Below the pieces are notes generated by a model. The model was not told the DNA's origin. It searched no databases and worked only from the letters and a program-made list of their open reading frames with translations. A DNA stretch of 64,000 bases, taken from assembly GCF_000424145.1 (NCBI RefSeq), contig NZ_AUJI01000028.1:23688-87687 (forward strand), given 5' to 3'. Made by a program: the position numbers and the translations under genes. The stretch comes from Butyrivibrio sp. AC2005 (GTDB taxonomy: Bacteria > Bacillota > Clostridia > Lachnospirales > Lachnospiraceae). Positions 36,570 to 45,877 of this stretch are shown here, piece by piece. The stretch's first letter is position 1. The number at the start of each line of letters is the position of its first letter.

Positions 36570-37637
36570 TTATCTCTTTACCTTTACAGCGTATTTTCCG
36601 GAATTACCACTTACTTCTATTCTATATGTGCCCTTTTTCAGTTTTAATTTAAGCACGTTTGTATCAGCTTTTCCTGCATAGACATAGTCAATTCTCTTAT
36701 TTCCCTTGTATACAGACATAAATATACTGGTGGAGTCTATGTTCTTAATGATGAATTTATAGTTGCCCTTCTTGTTGGCTTTTACCTTAAACCAGTCATG
36801 ATCATCATCAGTATCAAGAATACCGTTTACATTTTTCTTAAGCTTTATGCTCTTAGCCTTTTTAGCCTTGCTGGGTTCATCTACTCTTCCGGAAATAGAG
36901 ATTTTATATCTCACATCATCGTAGTAGCCTGTCACCTTTATATAATATGTTGTTCCGGCGTTTACTAAAACAGTTCTCTCATTTGACTGTGCCTTACCTG
37001 CATAATAAGAGTCGCTCACACTTGTCTCATCTGCCTTAAACACCTGAGCAGTCACACCGCTTCCATCAATATTCTTAACTGTTACTGTAACAGCGGTATT
37101 AGCACCTGAGTTAAAGCTAAGCCAGTCCACATCATTTTCCGTTTTAATTGTTCCTGAGTATTCGTTTGCTATCGGAGATGCAGTAGCAAGAGTGTCTCCT
37201 TCATCATTCTCAGCTTTCATATTGAGGACAAAGTTTCCACAGCTATCATCGTATTCACCATGAACCTGAACAAAATACACAGATGACGGATTGAGTTTTA
37301 CATACTTAGATTTTGTCTCATTTCTTCCTGTATATACAGTTTCAATATTTGCTCCGTCTGAATCATACAGACGGCTGTAACAATAAAATCCAGTATTCTT
37401 CAGCTCCATCACATACCAAAAATCATTGCTTGCGTTTGTTGTAAATGTGTACCAACGATTACCCTTCTCTGTGATTACTCCGGAAGTGGGAGTATTAAGT
37501 GCCAGCTGTGCTACATTTGACTTTTCAAAAAAGTCCCCTTGCGTTGCCTTACCGGTAAGGCTGTGTCCGCAAAGTACTGAAGCACAACAACATAAAGTGA
37601 GTACCAGTGTTAATAGTTTTTTCATCGTTTTCTTCAT
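36570..37637 (-). CDS. Secreted protein with three PPC-like beta-sandwich repeats
   Basis: 355 aa with a signal peptide (MKKTMKKLLTLVLTLCCCAS). Three consecutive units resemble bacterial pre-peptidase C-terminal (PPC) domains: GNRWYTFTTN, ENDVDWLSFNSG and DDDHDWFKVKAN, each ending with YxxxV or YxIxISG strands. No peptidase domain is attached, which is unusual because PPC domains are normally appended to enzymes; it may be a cell-surface or adhesion protein. ATG at 37637 follows AGAGGA. Monocistronic with its own terminator. Confidence 0.8.
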   Translation of the reverse strand: MKKTMKKLLTLVLTLCCCASVLCGHSLTGKATQGDFFEKSNVAQLALNTPTSGVITEKGNRWYTFTTNASNDFWYVMELKNTGFYCYSRLYDSDGANIETVYTGRNETKSKYVKLNPSSVYFVQVHGEYDDSCGNFVLNMKAENDEGDTLATASPIANEYSGTIKTENDVDWLSFNSGANTAVTVTVKNIDGSGVTAQVFKADETSVSDSYYAGKAQSNERTVLVNAGTTYYIKVTGYYDDVRYKISISGRVDEPSKAKKAKSIKLKKNVNGILDTDDDHDWFKVKANKKGNYKFIIKNIDSTSIFMSVYKGNKRIDYVYAGKADTNVLKLKLKKGTYRIEVSGNSGKYAVKVKR

Positions 37638-38130
37638 TTCAATTCCTCTCTTCATACAATATTTGATAGCGACAAATATGTCCCCTCTGCGCATCATCCA
37701 TCGCGTTTGCGGCTGAATACGCACTTAAACATTTTATCACTACTTCCATCAGTTGCCTATCACAAAAAATTGCCTTATTCCATATTCTTCCTACATATTA
37801 ACCGTCATCACAAATCGTTTTTGTCGTCTTTGCAGCCTTGTCCATTTTACTCATGCGCATACCCTTCATCTTTATTGAGGATTCTTGAGTTTATCCGGCA
37901 GCCTTCTATTATCTGCTTAGACATCTGCCGTGTTCCGTTATAGGAAAATGCCCTGTACATCAGGTACATCCACAGGGTTATAAGCGCAAATCTATTATAT
38001 GTTAGATAATGCTAACTGTTTTTTCAAGAGTAATCATAGAAAAGATGCCGCATTGAACATTATATAAGCGATGAATCCTTTAAGGCTATAAAAAAACACA
38101 TGGCACAGTTCTGTCCCAACCATTAAATGT
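37638..38130. other. Gene-free stretch
   Basis: No credible gene. A 78-codon frame at 37707-37943 lacks an SD and has atypical composition. It carries promoter sequence for the PPC gene and an imperfect inverted repeat around CTGTACATCAGGTACAT (37955-37972). Confidence 0.4.
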
Positions 38131-38181
38131 CTATTTTAGCTTCCCTACGCCACCTTCTGTAAAATTTTTCTGATTAGCCAT
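38131..38181 (-). pseudogene. 16-codon stub matching a MATE transporter N-terminus
   Basis: An ATG at 38181 with a perfect GGAGGT eight bases upstream encodes MANQKNFTEGGVGKLK and then a stop. The FTEGxVxxL pattern is the usual start of many clostridial MATE transporters, but no membrane helix follows. It looks like the 5' end of a deleted fifth MATE gene. A functional short peptide cannot be ruled out. Confidence 0.45.
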
Positions 38182-38194
38182 GTACATTACCTCC

Positions 38195-38218
38195 AAAAAA
38201 AGGCAGCCGTTCCAACGG
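38195..38218 (-). terminator. Terminator after the GNAT gene
   Basis: CCGTT and AACGG arms (38207-38218) followed on the minus strand by CTGCC and a run of seven T. The stem is short (5 bp), so strength is uncertain. Confidence 0.5.
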
Positions 38219-38264
38219 TCAGTAATTGTTTTAAATACGAAAAAGTAAATAATAATACAGACAA

Positions 38265-39137
38265 TTATGCATGTGTTATAGCTTGTAGCATGTATTCTTC
38301 ATTACGGTTTTCCTCGAAGAACTTTCCTTTAACAAAAAATGTTGTATCCTCCTCATGGAGTTCGCTTTTCTCAAAGCCGCTGACATCCTTCGGTGTAAAA
38401 CAAAGAACGACCTTTTTCACCTGAGATCCAAAGGAAGTAATAACCTCATCAACCGATCCTTCGCCAATAATTGTATGAAGAATCAGCGTACCATCCTCTA
38501 TTTCAGCAACTGCATAGCTGTTACAGTCCTCAATATAGAACAGGTTCTCTGTCATAAACTGCGATAAATAGAACATATATAATCCGGTATTTCCGACCAT
38601 ATACATCTGAGCATTCTGACTTTTGGTGTCAAGAAGCAGGGCAGCCTTATCAAAATCATCCCTCCCGTTTAGAGGCACCATCTTTGCTTTATTTTCTCCT
38701 GTTATACTTACTTCTTTTGTATACTGATATTCCTTTGCCTCTTTAAAGCCAAATCTGGGATAAAACTCAAGAACAGAGTCATTGGCAAAAAGATAAATTC
38801 CATCTACCTTTCCTTCATAATCCTTCATAACCTGTTCCATCAGCATTCTTGCATAGCCTTTTCCCCTGTGATCAGGATCTGTCATAACTGTGCCTATCTG
38901 AATCAGCTTTATGGTTTTGTCCTTATAATTCATATTGCAGGCATTTACCGAGACATTGGATATAACCTCGCCATCTGACACAATAGAATACGGAATATAA
39001 TTATCCTTCCAAAATCCATTTTGATACCAGTTTTCAAAGTTAAGTCCAAAATTCTTTTCAGCAAGTCTATTGAACGATGCTCTAAGAGCATCATTATCTC
39101 TATAATTTTTTTCTATATATGCTTTCAATAAAATCAA
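38265..39137 (-). CDS. GNAT-family acetyltransferase with C-terminal extension
   Basis: 290 aa. The N-terminal half is a GNAT fold with acetyl-CoA motif IGTVMTDPDHRGKGYARMLM and the following IYLFANDSVLEFYPRFGFK. The C-terminal ~130 residues are an SCP2-like or unassigned extension. It begins with TTG inside the 3' end of the glycosyltransferase gene (38-base overlap) after GGAGG, so the two are translationally coupled. Acceptor unknown. Confidence 0.82.
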   Translation of the reverse strand: MILLKAYIEKNYRDNDALRASFNRLAEKNFGLNFENWYQNGFWKDNYIPYSIVSDGEVISNVSVNACNMNYKDKTIKLIQIGTVMTDPDHRGKGYARMLMEQVMKDYEGKVDGIYLFANDSVLEFYPRFGFKEAKEYQYTKEVSITGENKAKMVPLNGRDDFDKAALLLDTKSQNAQMYMVGNTGLYMFYLSQFMTENLFYIEDCNSYAVAEIEDGTLILHTIIGEGSVDEVITSFGSQVKKVVLCFTPKDVSGFEKSELHEEDTTFFVKGKFFEENRNEEYMLQAITHA

Positions 39138-40266
39138 CTGCCTCCTTTATACCACCGCTTTTTTTAAAGCTTTCCGATATCTTTTCAGCGCCCTCCCTGA
39201 AGCCTTTCTCTTCAATAACCCGTGTAACTGCCATTAGTACATCATCTTCTCCTATTGAGGCAAGCCTAAGTCCGGCACCAAGTTCTTCTGCCCGCCGTGC
39301 CACTGCATCCTGCTCAGGTGTCTGAGGGAACAGAATGAGCGGAACTCCAAAATACAAACCTTCAGAAGCAGAATTCATTCCACAGTGCGTAATGAACGCA
39401 TCAGCAATCGAAAGCACAGCCATCTGATCAACACTTTCATAAACCTCAATATTATCCGGCAAATAATCAAAATGATCCTTATTCGTTCCCATCGACATAA
39501 TGACCTGATAGTCCGTATTGCCCAAAACATTGATACAGTTATGATAAAAATCTCTGTTCTGGTTAACCGTACCCATAGAAATGTAAACTGTCTTTTTTGC
39601 TTTCTTTTCAAAAGCATCCGTAATTGGACGAATCGACGGACCTATGAAATGATACTTATCGGAAAACGTATCCGAACATGGCTGAAAAAACCTGGAAGTA
39701 TACACCACTGTATTTGTATTATTATCATTCTGTACAATATCCAGGAGCCCCTTTACCGGATAGCCTTTTTCCTGAAGTCGTTTTATCTGTTTATTAACCT
39801 TGGGCATAGAGAACAGCATTTTCAGTGTTTCTCCAATGCCGTGTTTCATATATCTGGATGAATACCTGTTAAACGCGAAAGTTGTCGTTGATGAAACAAA
39901 AGGAATCCCATGCTTCATCGCAGCCAGCTTACCCCAATACGCAATGGAATCAGCGACAATAACATCCGGCTGCAATTCATTGATTTTTCCGGTAACCATC
40001 TCGTCCAATGCAAGCGTAGATGATACAAGAAGTTCAACCGCAAATGCCTGATCTTTCCCGACTCGATCAGCATTTTCTTTATCTTCCATTTCGAAGTCAT
40101 AACCATCACAGGGAATAAAAAGCGCTCCTGCAGCCTCTATCTTTTCTCTGAACATCTCAAAAGAAAAATAATAAATTCTATGCCCTGCTTCAGTCAGCGC
40201 CTTGACAAGACCAAGTGTAGGATTGGTATGTCCATGGGCAGGAATGCAAAACCACGCTATTTTCAT
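39100..40266 (-). CDS. MGT-type glycosyltransferase (GT1, YjiC/macrolide family)
   Basis: 388-aa soluble GT-B transferase. The N-terminal acceptor domain begins KIAWFCIPAHGHTNPTLGL with the conserved GHxxP; the C-terminal nucleotide-sugar domain has TVYISMGTVNQN and ITHCGMNSASEGLYFGVPL, the HCGxxS/T-E signature for UDP-sugar binding. Members glucosylate macrolides, flavonoids or lipids. SD AGGAGG precedes the ATG. Part of a same-strand group with the flavin oxidoreductase upstream and the GNAT downstream, suggesting detoxification or modification of a small molecule. Confidence 0.88.
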   Translation of the reverse strand: MKIAWFCIPAHGHTNPTLGLVKALTEAGHRIYYFSFEMFREKIEAAGALFIPCDGYDFEMEDKENADRVGKDQAFAVELLVSSTLALDEMVTGKINELQPDVIVADSIAYWGKLAAMKHGIPFVSSTTTFAFNRYSSRYMKHGIGETLKMLFSMPKVNKQIKRLQEKGYPVKGLLDIVQNDNNTNTVVYTSRFFQPCSDTFSDKYHFIGPSIRPITDAFEKKAKKTVYISMGTVNQNRDFYHNCINVLGNTDYQVIMSMGTNKDHFDYLPDNIEVYESVDQMAVLSIADAFITHCGMNSASEGLYFGVPLILFPQTPEQDAVARRAEELGAGLRLASIGEDDVLMAVTRVIEEKGFREGAEKISESFKKSGGIKEAVDFIESIYRKKL

Positions 40267-40294
40267 AATTCCACATTGTCCTCCTTCACTTCCT

Positions 40295-40843
40295 TCATAC
40301 AGTAATAATCACCTCATTCAAAAGCGCTTCTTCATCTGCTCCTATGATGTCGAGTCCGGTTGTCTTGATTAGTTCTACATTTTTTATTCCGTAGAAATTC
40401 TGAGCAAGGGTTTTTATATAGCCAAATCCATAGTCCGTCGGTACATAGTTGCCCCCTGCTGTCATAACATAATAAAGCTTGTTTGCTTTACACAGGCCCC
40501 TTGGAAATCCCTCCGGTGTATACTCGAAAGTAACTCCCAGCACGTTTATAACTTCAATATACTGTTTTAGCATAGCCGGAAAAGACAAATCCCAGTAAGG
40601 CGCTGCTATCACGATTGTATCTGCCTCTGCAAACTGCCTGGCCAAAGCAAACATGTCATCGTCAAAAGCGCCTTTAGAAATAAGGTGATCTCTCTTTTTC
40701 AGATAAGTCTCATTCGTTACACCAAAGGAAATATCTTCAAGAGCGACACGAACAACCTCTTCATTAAGCTTTTTCAAAAGAGCTTCTGCAAGCCTCTTTG
40801 TCCTCGAATTCTCTCTAACACAAGCATCAATAAATAAAATCAT
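40295..40843 (-). CDS. Flavodoxin-fold NAD(P)H-dependent oxidoreductase
   Basis: 182-aa flavin reductase of the NQO1/azoreductase-like (flavodoxin_2) family. Begins ILFIDACVRENSRTKRLAEA, the FMN phosphate-binding loop, and contains IVIAAPYWDLSFPAMLKQYI and TAGGNY, both family hallmarks. ATG at 40843 is used; an ATG at 40855 is also in frame but only one or two bases after the SD. A 33-codon relic ends just upstream, overlapping that ATG. Likely two-electron reduction of quinones or azo/nitro compounds. Confidence 0.85.
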   Translation of the reverse strand: MILFIDACVRENSRTKRLAEALLKKLNEEVVRVALEDISFGVTNETYLKKRDHLISKGAFDDDMFALARQFAEADTIVIAAPYWDLSFPAMLKQYIEVINVLGVTFEYTPEGFPRGLCKANKLYYVMTAGGNYVPTDYGFGYIKTLAQNFYGIKNVELIKTTGLDIIGADEEALLNEVIITV

Positions 40844-40848
40844 ATTAT

Positions 40849-40950
40849 TCAGCATTCTCCTTTCAACCAACCGACAGATTTTTTCAAAGCCTCAATATTT
40901 TCTTCCACCGTGCGATTCTCTATGAGTGTTTGCATACCAAAGTGTATCAT
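40849..40950 (-). pseudogene. 33-codon stub resembling the N-terminus of a TIM-barrel epimerase
   Basis: ATG at 40950 with GGGGGA six bases before it. The frame reads MIHFGMQTLIENRTVEENIE and then an unrelated tail to TGA. The FGMxTLIExxxxEEN pattern is typical of the first strand of xylose-isomerase-like sugar epimerases, but the rest is missing. Its stop overlaps the ATG at 40855 of the oxidoreductase, so it may now serve only as a coupled leader. Confidence 0.4.
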
Positions 40951-40975
40951 GTTCGTCCCCCGCTGTATTTTTTAA

Positions 40976-41992
40976 CTACTTCATATTGTATCTCATTTTC
41001 TTTGCTGCTTTAGCCCATTTTGATATTTCTTTTTTCTTGGCGTAATTCCTTGTATTCTCAGCGCTTAAAGATTTATACAGCGTATATCTTTCGAGTGACA
41101 ATTCTCCGTTTTCTATCGCTGCTTTTATGGCGCAGCCGGGCTCTGTATCATGCTTACAATCACTGAATTTACAACATTTCTCTAATTCAAGGATATCCGA
41201 AAAGGTATCATCAATTCCCTGCTCTGTGCCGGCCATTCCAATTTCTCTCATGCCCGGAGTATCAATTACAGATACACCGTTAGCGAGCTCTATCAATTGT
41301 CTGTGTGTAGTGGTATGTCTACCTGTAGAATCTGATTCCCTGACTTCAGAAGTTCTCATTATTTCTTCACCCGCAAAGGCATTTAGTAGTGTTGACTTGC
41401 CTGCACCGGAGGATCCCATGAGACATATAGTCACACCGGGCTTCATATATTCCTGTAACTCATCTACTCCTATCCCATACAGTGCTGAAATTGCATGAAC
41501 TCTGACTTTGTCAGATATACTCTCAACTTCCCTTACATATCTGCCATAATTACTGCATAGATCTGACTTGGTCAAAACCACCACCGGAATTGAATTTCCC
41601 TGAAGAACAACACTCACATATCTGGCGATTCTGTTGTAACTGTAGTCTTCATTGAGAGATGTCACAATAAAAGTATAGTCTACATTAGCCACCATATATT
41701 GCATAACTCCTGTTTTTGCCTGATCGGGTCTCTGCAAAAAGCTTGATCTCTCGCAGACAGAAATAATCATTGAATCTCCCTGGCTGTTATATAAAAAGTT
41801 GACGTAATCTCCTACAACAGGTAATTTGTCTGCCTCCTCTTCGTAGAAGCTTCCTTTTAGTCTCGCAGGTAGCTCCTGCTCAAAAAACTTTATGGTATAG
41901 CTGTTCTTACTGATCTCAGATATTCTTCCACGTTTTAATTCAGTATTATAGTTATCTTCCTTTTTTTCTTTTCTGATAGTTATGTTACTCAA
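40976..41992 (-). CDS. rsgA: Ribosome small-subunit GTPase RsgA
   Basis: 338-aa circularly permuted GTPase that aids 30S ribosomal subunit maturation. N-terminal OB fold, then G4 VVLTKSDLC, G1 GSSGAGKSTLLNAF, G3 VIDTPGMREIG in the permuted order, and the zinc-binding C-terminus CCKFSDCKHDTEPGC. Start is TTG at 41992 after AAGGAG. A housekeeping gene, which is notable on a replicon with a plasmid-type origin; a second chromosomal copy may exist. Confidence 0.93.
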   Translation of the reverse strand: MSNITIRKEKKEDNYNTELKRGRISEISKNSYTIKFFEQELPARLKGSFYEEEADKLPVVGDYVNFLYNSQGDSMIISVCERSSFLQRPDQAKTGVMQYMVANVDYTFIVTSLNEDYSYNRIARYVSVVLQGNSIPVVVLTKSDLCSNYGRYVREVESISDKVRVHAISALYGIGVDELQEYMKPGVTICLMGSSGAGKSTLLNAFAGEEIMRTSEVRESDSTGRHTTTHRQLIELANGVSVIDTPGMREIGMAGTEQGIDDTFSDILELEKCCKFSDCKHDTEPGCAIKAAIENGELSLERYTLYKSLSAENTRNYAKKKEISKWAKAAKKMRYNMK

Positions 41993-42079
41993 TTTTTCGT
42001 CTCCTTATTTTTCATTCATAAATTCACTCAAATAGTACTAATATGGAGACCCTCGTAGCGTAATTCTGCCCGAAAAAGG

Positions 42080-42110
42080 CAAAAGAAAACCGTGACAAAT
42101 ATGCCACGGT
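42080..42110 (-). terminator. Hairpin with T tract on the minus strand
   Basis: ACCGTG (42088-42093) and CACGGT (42104-42109) with a ten-base loop, followed on the minus strand by TTTTCTTTT. It would end transcripts from the GNAT gene at 42353 or from the small frame at 42140. Confidence 0.65.
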
Positions 42111-42139
42111 CTGTAAGCAATTAATTACCCTGTATAAAA

Positions 42140-42205
42140 TCAAAGGGCGCAAACCGAGGTCTTCATACTATATTCTGTTATAATGGTCATTTTCTTTACA
42201 CTCAT
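42140..42205 (-). CDS. Possible 21-aa peptide
   Basis: ATG at 42205 with GAGGT about eight bases upstream; encodes MSVKKMTIITEYSMKTSVCA and Leu, then stop, followed by a hairpin terminator 30 bases on. It could be a short peptide gene, a leader or a relic. No family recognised. Confidence 0.25.
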   Translation of the reverse strand: MSVKKMTIITEYSMKTSVCAL

Positions 42206-42352
42206 CACGAATACCTCGCTTTCTTTAATATTTTAGAACAAAAATATTGTATCAATATTCAGTACTAATTTCAACAGTTTTTCATGCATAGATTGTAATC
42301 TGACTTCCTTGATAATGGTACCTACGGAAAGTAGAGTTCATCTATTTCTTCT

Positions 42353-42829
42353 TCATATATCCATTTCAAGTTCCAGGCAATCCCATGTTTCGCCATTTAT
42401 CTCATAAGTATCAGTTTTCGGAAGATCTACAAATCCAACTGATCTGTAACAATAATAAGCAGGTTCGTTATTCTTAAACACACCAAGGGATGCCTTCCCC
42501 GCACCATAGATTTCTTTGGCAAATACTAAGCCCAGCTGAAGCATCTTTTTACCGTAGCCTTTGCCTCTGATAGCAGGGTTTACAATTACAAATCCAAATC
42601 TCAATTCATCATGGGACTTAGTAGGCCTTCTCATTGTGAAGAAGCCGACTATCTCATCATCATCTACTGCTGTAAACGCCATCAGGTTGCTTACTTCATT
42701 AAACTGTTCAACTGTAAGCGGAAATTTCCCAAGCACTCCCGCAGTCCATTTGTAAAATGCAGTCTCTTCGTTTGTCCAGCTTAAAATTGTCTCTGCATCA
42801 TTTTTATTATATGGTCTAAGCCTTAGCAT
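42353..42829 (-). CDS. GNAT-family N-acetyltransferase
   Basis: 158 aa. RLRPYNKNDAETILSW at the start and FGFVIVNPAIRGKGYGKKML with NEPAYYCYRSVGF at the end show a complete small GNAT fold of the RimJ/RimL-like type. SD AAGGAGG precedes the ATG. Monocistronic. Target unknown. Confidence 0.87.
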   Translation of the reverse strand: MLRLRPYNKNDAETILSWTNEETAFYKWTAGVLGKFPLTVEQFNEVSNLMAFTAVDDDEIVGFFTMRRPTKSHDELRFGFVIVNPAIRGKGYGKKMLQLGLVFAKEIYGAGKASLGVFKNNEPAYYCYRSVGFVDLPKTDTYEINGETWDCLELEMDI

Positions 42830-42990
42830 AGGGTTACCCTCCTTTATGCCTGTGTTCCTTAATGCTAATTCTCTGATTAATTTTCCTCTCGTTCCTAACG
42901 CCGATTATAACACAAGCCCAACTACAATGACCGCCACCACACTCATGTATGAAAAAGTCATCTCCTCTTCCTGCCCTTATTTCAAGTAAT

Positions 42991-43223
42991 ACTCTTTGCG
43001 GCAGTCTATTTTAACCACAATTATCTAACTCAATATCTGTTTTAAGATTTTGTAGCAGTTACTTTATATATCGAATGACTAACGCTTTTTCCTTTTCTCC
43101 TATTTGTAGCAGAGGTTTTAATCTATATCCCACTGCCGCATATTTTTCTTTTCTTATATGTGTCAGAAGATATGCTCTAAAATCAACTGCTGCAATCAGC
43201 TAATTTCACATTTTTAGAAGACT
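42991..43223. repeat. Intergenic repeat copy B with 88-bp inverted-repeat core
   Basis: Second copy of the 8081-8313 block at constant offset with no indels. The core runs 43106-43193: GTAGCAGAGGTTTTAA on the left and TAAAATCAACTGCTGC on the right, again exactly 88 bases. The whole gap 42830-43433 holds no credible gene. Outside the block the flanks do not match those of copy A. Confidence 0.7.
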
Positions 43224-43433
43224 TTCTTTGTTATACATAGACTTCCCTGCCATTCCCCACTTTTCCAAGGGTGGTTCATTCATAATAATAAAAATATCCG
43301 AAGGATCAACAGATAAATGCCGTAAATTGTTGTATTCTATCTCATTACCATGTTATTTCATAAAAAGAAAAACAGATCTAAACGCACATATTTAGGTCTG
43401 TTTTACACTTATTTTTTCATGAACTCAAAAACC

Positions 43434-44420
43434 TCAAACAGTCGGTAACACCTTTTGTTCTATGAATTCCACCCTGTCGAAGATCCTTGGTTTAAATGTA
43501 CCCGTCATTCCCACGGATACGTTTTCTTCTTTGTTTACATAGATGATATTTCCGCTGTCACCAATCGCAGCATAAACCTCTCTGTCATCATAAGGCTTGT
43601 ACCATAAGTAGCCGTAATTCATAAAACCAAATCGCTCCCCCAACTTAATATGGGGTGACAGCATGTCGTTCAGGTACTCTTCGGAAATTATTCTATTCCC
43701 GTTATACAAGCCTCCATCAAGAACAAGTTCACCAATCACTGCCATATCCTTTGCAGACATACATAATCCCCATCCCGCAGTAACGCTGCCCTGAGGGTCG
43801 CTGTACCATTCATATTTTCTGGGATTCTTATTCATGAAAAAATCAAACTGGTCTTCCTTGGAACTGTCTCCGTGTGGTATTCGCTTCGGAAGTCCTAGGG
43901 GAAGGAAAAGATTCTTATTGGCAAAGTCTATGCATTTCTCGCCCGACGCTCTTTCAATTATTCCCGCCAGAATCTGAATGCCAAGGGTAGCATACCTGAA
44001 CTCACCGGTAATTCCCTTACGTCCTCCAAGATAATCTAGTATCGCAAGAGTAAAGTCCTGCGAAGTGCAAACCTTTTTCCAGGGTTCTGACTTTCCTTTA
44101 TACGGAGCTGTCATTGTAAGCAAATGCCTTATTGTAACATCATAGATAGTTTTCTCTCCGCGCTTTACTGTGTAATCCGGGAAATATTCCATCACCTTCT
44201 GATCCAGATTTCTGATGTGTCCCTTGTCCAACGCAATGCCTGCAAGCATCCCCATCACACCTTTAGTCACAGAGTTTACATTCATCGCATCTAAAGTCTT
44301 AAACCCGTGCCAGCAATCATCATAGGCTAAATCACCTTCTTTAATCGCGTATATCTGACAGATGTTGCTCTCATTTCCGGTGCTCTCCGAAATGTATTTG
44401 TGAAGTTGTTCTTTATTCAC
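43434..44420 (-). CDS. Serine hydrolase of the beta-lactamase/transpeptidase-like family
   Basis: 328 aa. SxxK motif Ser50-Val-Thr-Lys53 and a Tyr at 143 in GEFRYATLG, where the usual YxN reads YAT, place it in the class C-like esterase/EstB group. No signal peptide, so it is probably cytosolic and more likely an esterase or peptidase than a drug-resistance beta-lactamase. GTG start at 44420 with GAGGAGG nine bases upstream. Confidence 0.82.
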   Translation of the reverse strand: MNKEQLHKYISESTGNESNICQIYAIKEGDLAYDDCWHGFKTLDAMNVNSVTKGVMGMLAGIALDKGHIRNLDQKVMEYFPDYTVKRGEKTIYDVTIRHLLTMTAPYKGKSEPWKKVCTSQDFTLAILDYLGGRKGITGEFRYATLGIQILAGIIERASGEKCIDFANKNLFLPLGLPKRIPHGDSSKEDQFDFFMNKNPRKYEWYSDPQGSVTAGWGLCMSAKDMAVIGELVLDGGLYNGNRIISEEYLNDMLSPHIKLGERFGFMNYGYLWYKPYDDREVYAAIGDSGNIIYVNKEENVSVGMTGTFKPRIFDRVEFIEQKVLPTV

Positions 44421-44550
44421 TATAAAAGCCTCCTCTTAGAAAGATTTGGACGTCCTAAGAAAAGGCTAATATGATTAAAAATTGTTTTCAAGAAAAATCT
44501 TCTTCAGTATTACACTTTCCAAATAAGAAACTTTTTTCTTTCCATCAACA

Positions 44551-45849
44551 CTATTCCTCCGGAATACTTCCGTAGGCAGCTATAGCCTCATCCACTGTCA
44601 TTTCTCCATTGCCAACAGCATATATAGCAGCCCTGAATTGTCTGACCGCCGGATCCAGAAGCCCGGTTTCCTTGTCACTAAAACACCTGTCAGCCGGTAT
44701 ATCTGCAAGCGACGAATAAAGTTCGTCAGTTGAAAAATCATCTATAGGTGTGATCAGACGCTTTAATTCTGCCATGTTTCCAAGCTCTTTCTTACTGATA
44801 AGAAACCGCATGAATTCATTAGCCATATCGAGATTTCTGCTTTTCTTGTTAACGGAAAAACAAATACTGATAGAATTGATGAAATAACCGCCATCATCAC
44901 CTGCAGGCGCAACATAGAATCTGTATTTAAACGGATGTGCGGAAAAAGCATCCGACTTACTCTCTCTCTTAGCGGTTCCAGAAACCACATCACCTGTAGC
45001 AAGCATTATCGGTACATCACCTTCAAAAAATCTCATGATTACCGAGTCATATTCGTCTGTAATCTCCGCCTGGCATTTTGCCACATCTATACAATCTGAG
45101 GTGACAAACTCATTAAGTCTCGCCAGCGCAGGACGCATCAGCTCTCCGGATGACGGATCCAGATTATTGAGTCCATCAACCTTATCGCTGTTTTTTAAAA
45201 CATCATATGCAAACATCGGATAGGCAAAACAGTTAAACAGCCCCGATCCACTGAACACATCTGGTCCCATCACAGGAGATTCATATCCTGCATCTTTGAG
45301 CTTTGCACAGACATCCATAAGCTCATTAAAATTATTCGGAACCTTTAATCCTTCTTTTTCAAAGATATCCATATTGACAAGCATGCCATAAGAGGTGGTG
45401 AAAATCGGGAGCATAACAACATCCCCCGAATCCGTAGTCCTTATAAGCGAATTCCTGATGCATGAATAATCGATTGCGACAGAAGAATCGGAAAAAACCT
45501 CACAGGCTTCAAACATGGCATCATACTTTTCATCACCGATCATCGATCCGTTAGTAGTAAAAATATCCGGTGGCTCGCTGCTCACAAGAGCGCTGGGGAT
45601 GACGTTCTTATAATCATCCATTGTTACATACTGCAGATTTGCATTCGGATAGTATTCATAAAAGCGCTCAAACTCTGCTTCAAGCGACTCAAAGTTACCA
45701 TAGCTGCCTGCAACCGTTAACGAAAATTCAGTATCCTTGTCATACTTCGGGACAAAAGAAACATCCTCTTTCTTTTGGCTGCCACAGCCCTGCAAGAGAA
45801 GTATACCAACCATACTAAGTGATAATATCATTCTCAGGGTCTTTTTCAT
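44551..45849 (-). CDS. Extracellular solute-binding lipoprotein (family 1)
   Basis: 432 aa. Signal with lipobox LLQGCGSQKK anchors it on the outer face of the membrane. Mature part reads as a family-1 sugar-binding fold (FSLTVAGSYGNFESLEAEF, then NDxxxVIPSALVSSEPPDIF). No permeases are adjacent; instead it lies 28 bases downstream of a hybrid histidine kinase, so it may present a ligand to that sensor rather than to a transporter. ATG at 45849 follows GAGGTGA. Confidence 0.85.
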   Translation of the reverse strand: MKKTLRMILSLSMVGILLLQGCGSQKKEDVSFVPKYDKDTEFSLTVAGSYGNFESLEAEFERFYEYYPNANLQYVTMDDYKNVIPSALVSSEPPDIFTTNGSMIGDEKYDAMFEACEVFSDSSVAIDYSCIRNSLIRTTDSGDVVMLPIFTTSYGMLVNMDIFEKEGLKVPNNFNELMDVCAKLKDAGYESPVMGPDVFSGSGLFNCFAYPMFAYDVLKNSDKVDGLNNLDPSSGELMRPALARLNEFVTSDCIDVAKCQAEITDEYDSVIMRFFEGDVPIMLATGDVVSGTAKRESKSDAFSAHPFKYRFYVAPAGDDGGYFINSISICFSVNKKSRNLDMANEFMRFLISKKELGNMAELKRLITPIDDFSTDELYSSLADIPADRCFSDKETGLLDPAVRQFRAAIYAVGNGEMTVDEAIAAYGSIPEE

Positions 45850-45877
45850 AAGCGTCACCTCATCCTCTTTATCCTGT

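Noticed and set aside
37707..37943. 78-codon plus-strand frame
   Set aside because: No SD, Leu/Ser/His-rich shadow composition, overlaps the promoter region of the PPC gene.
43434..44420. Beta-lactamase resistance gene
   Set aside because: SxxK is present, but there is no signal peptide and YxN reads YAT; an esterase-like role is more likely.
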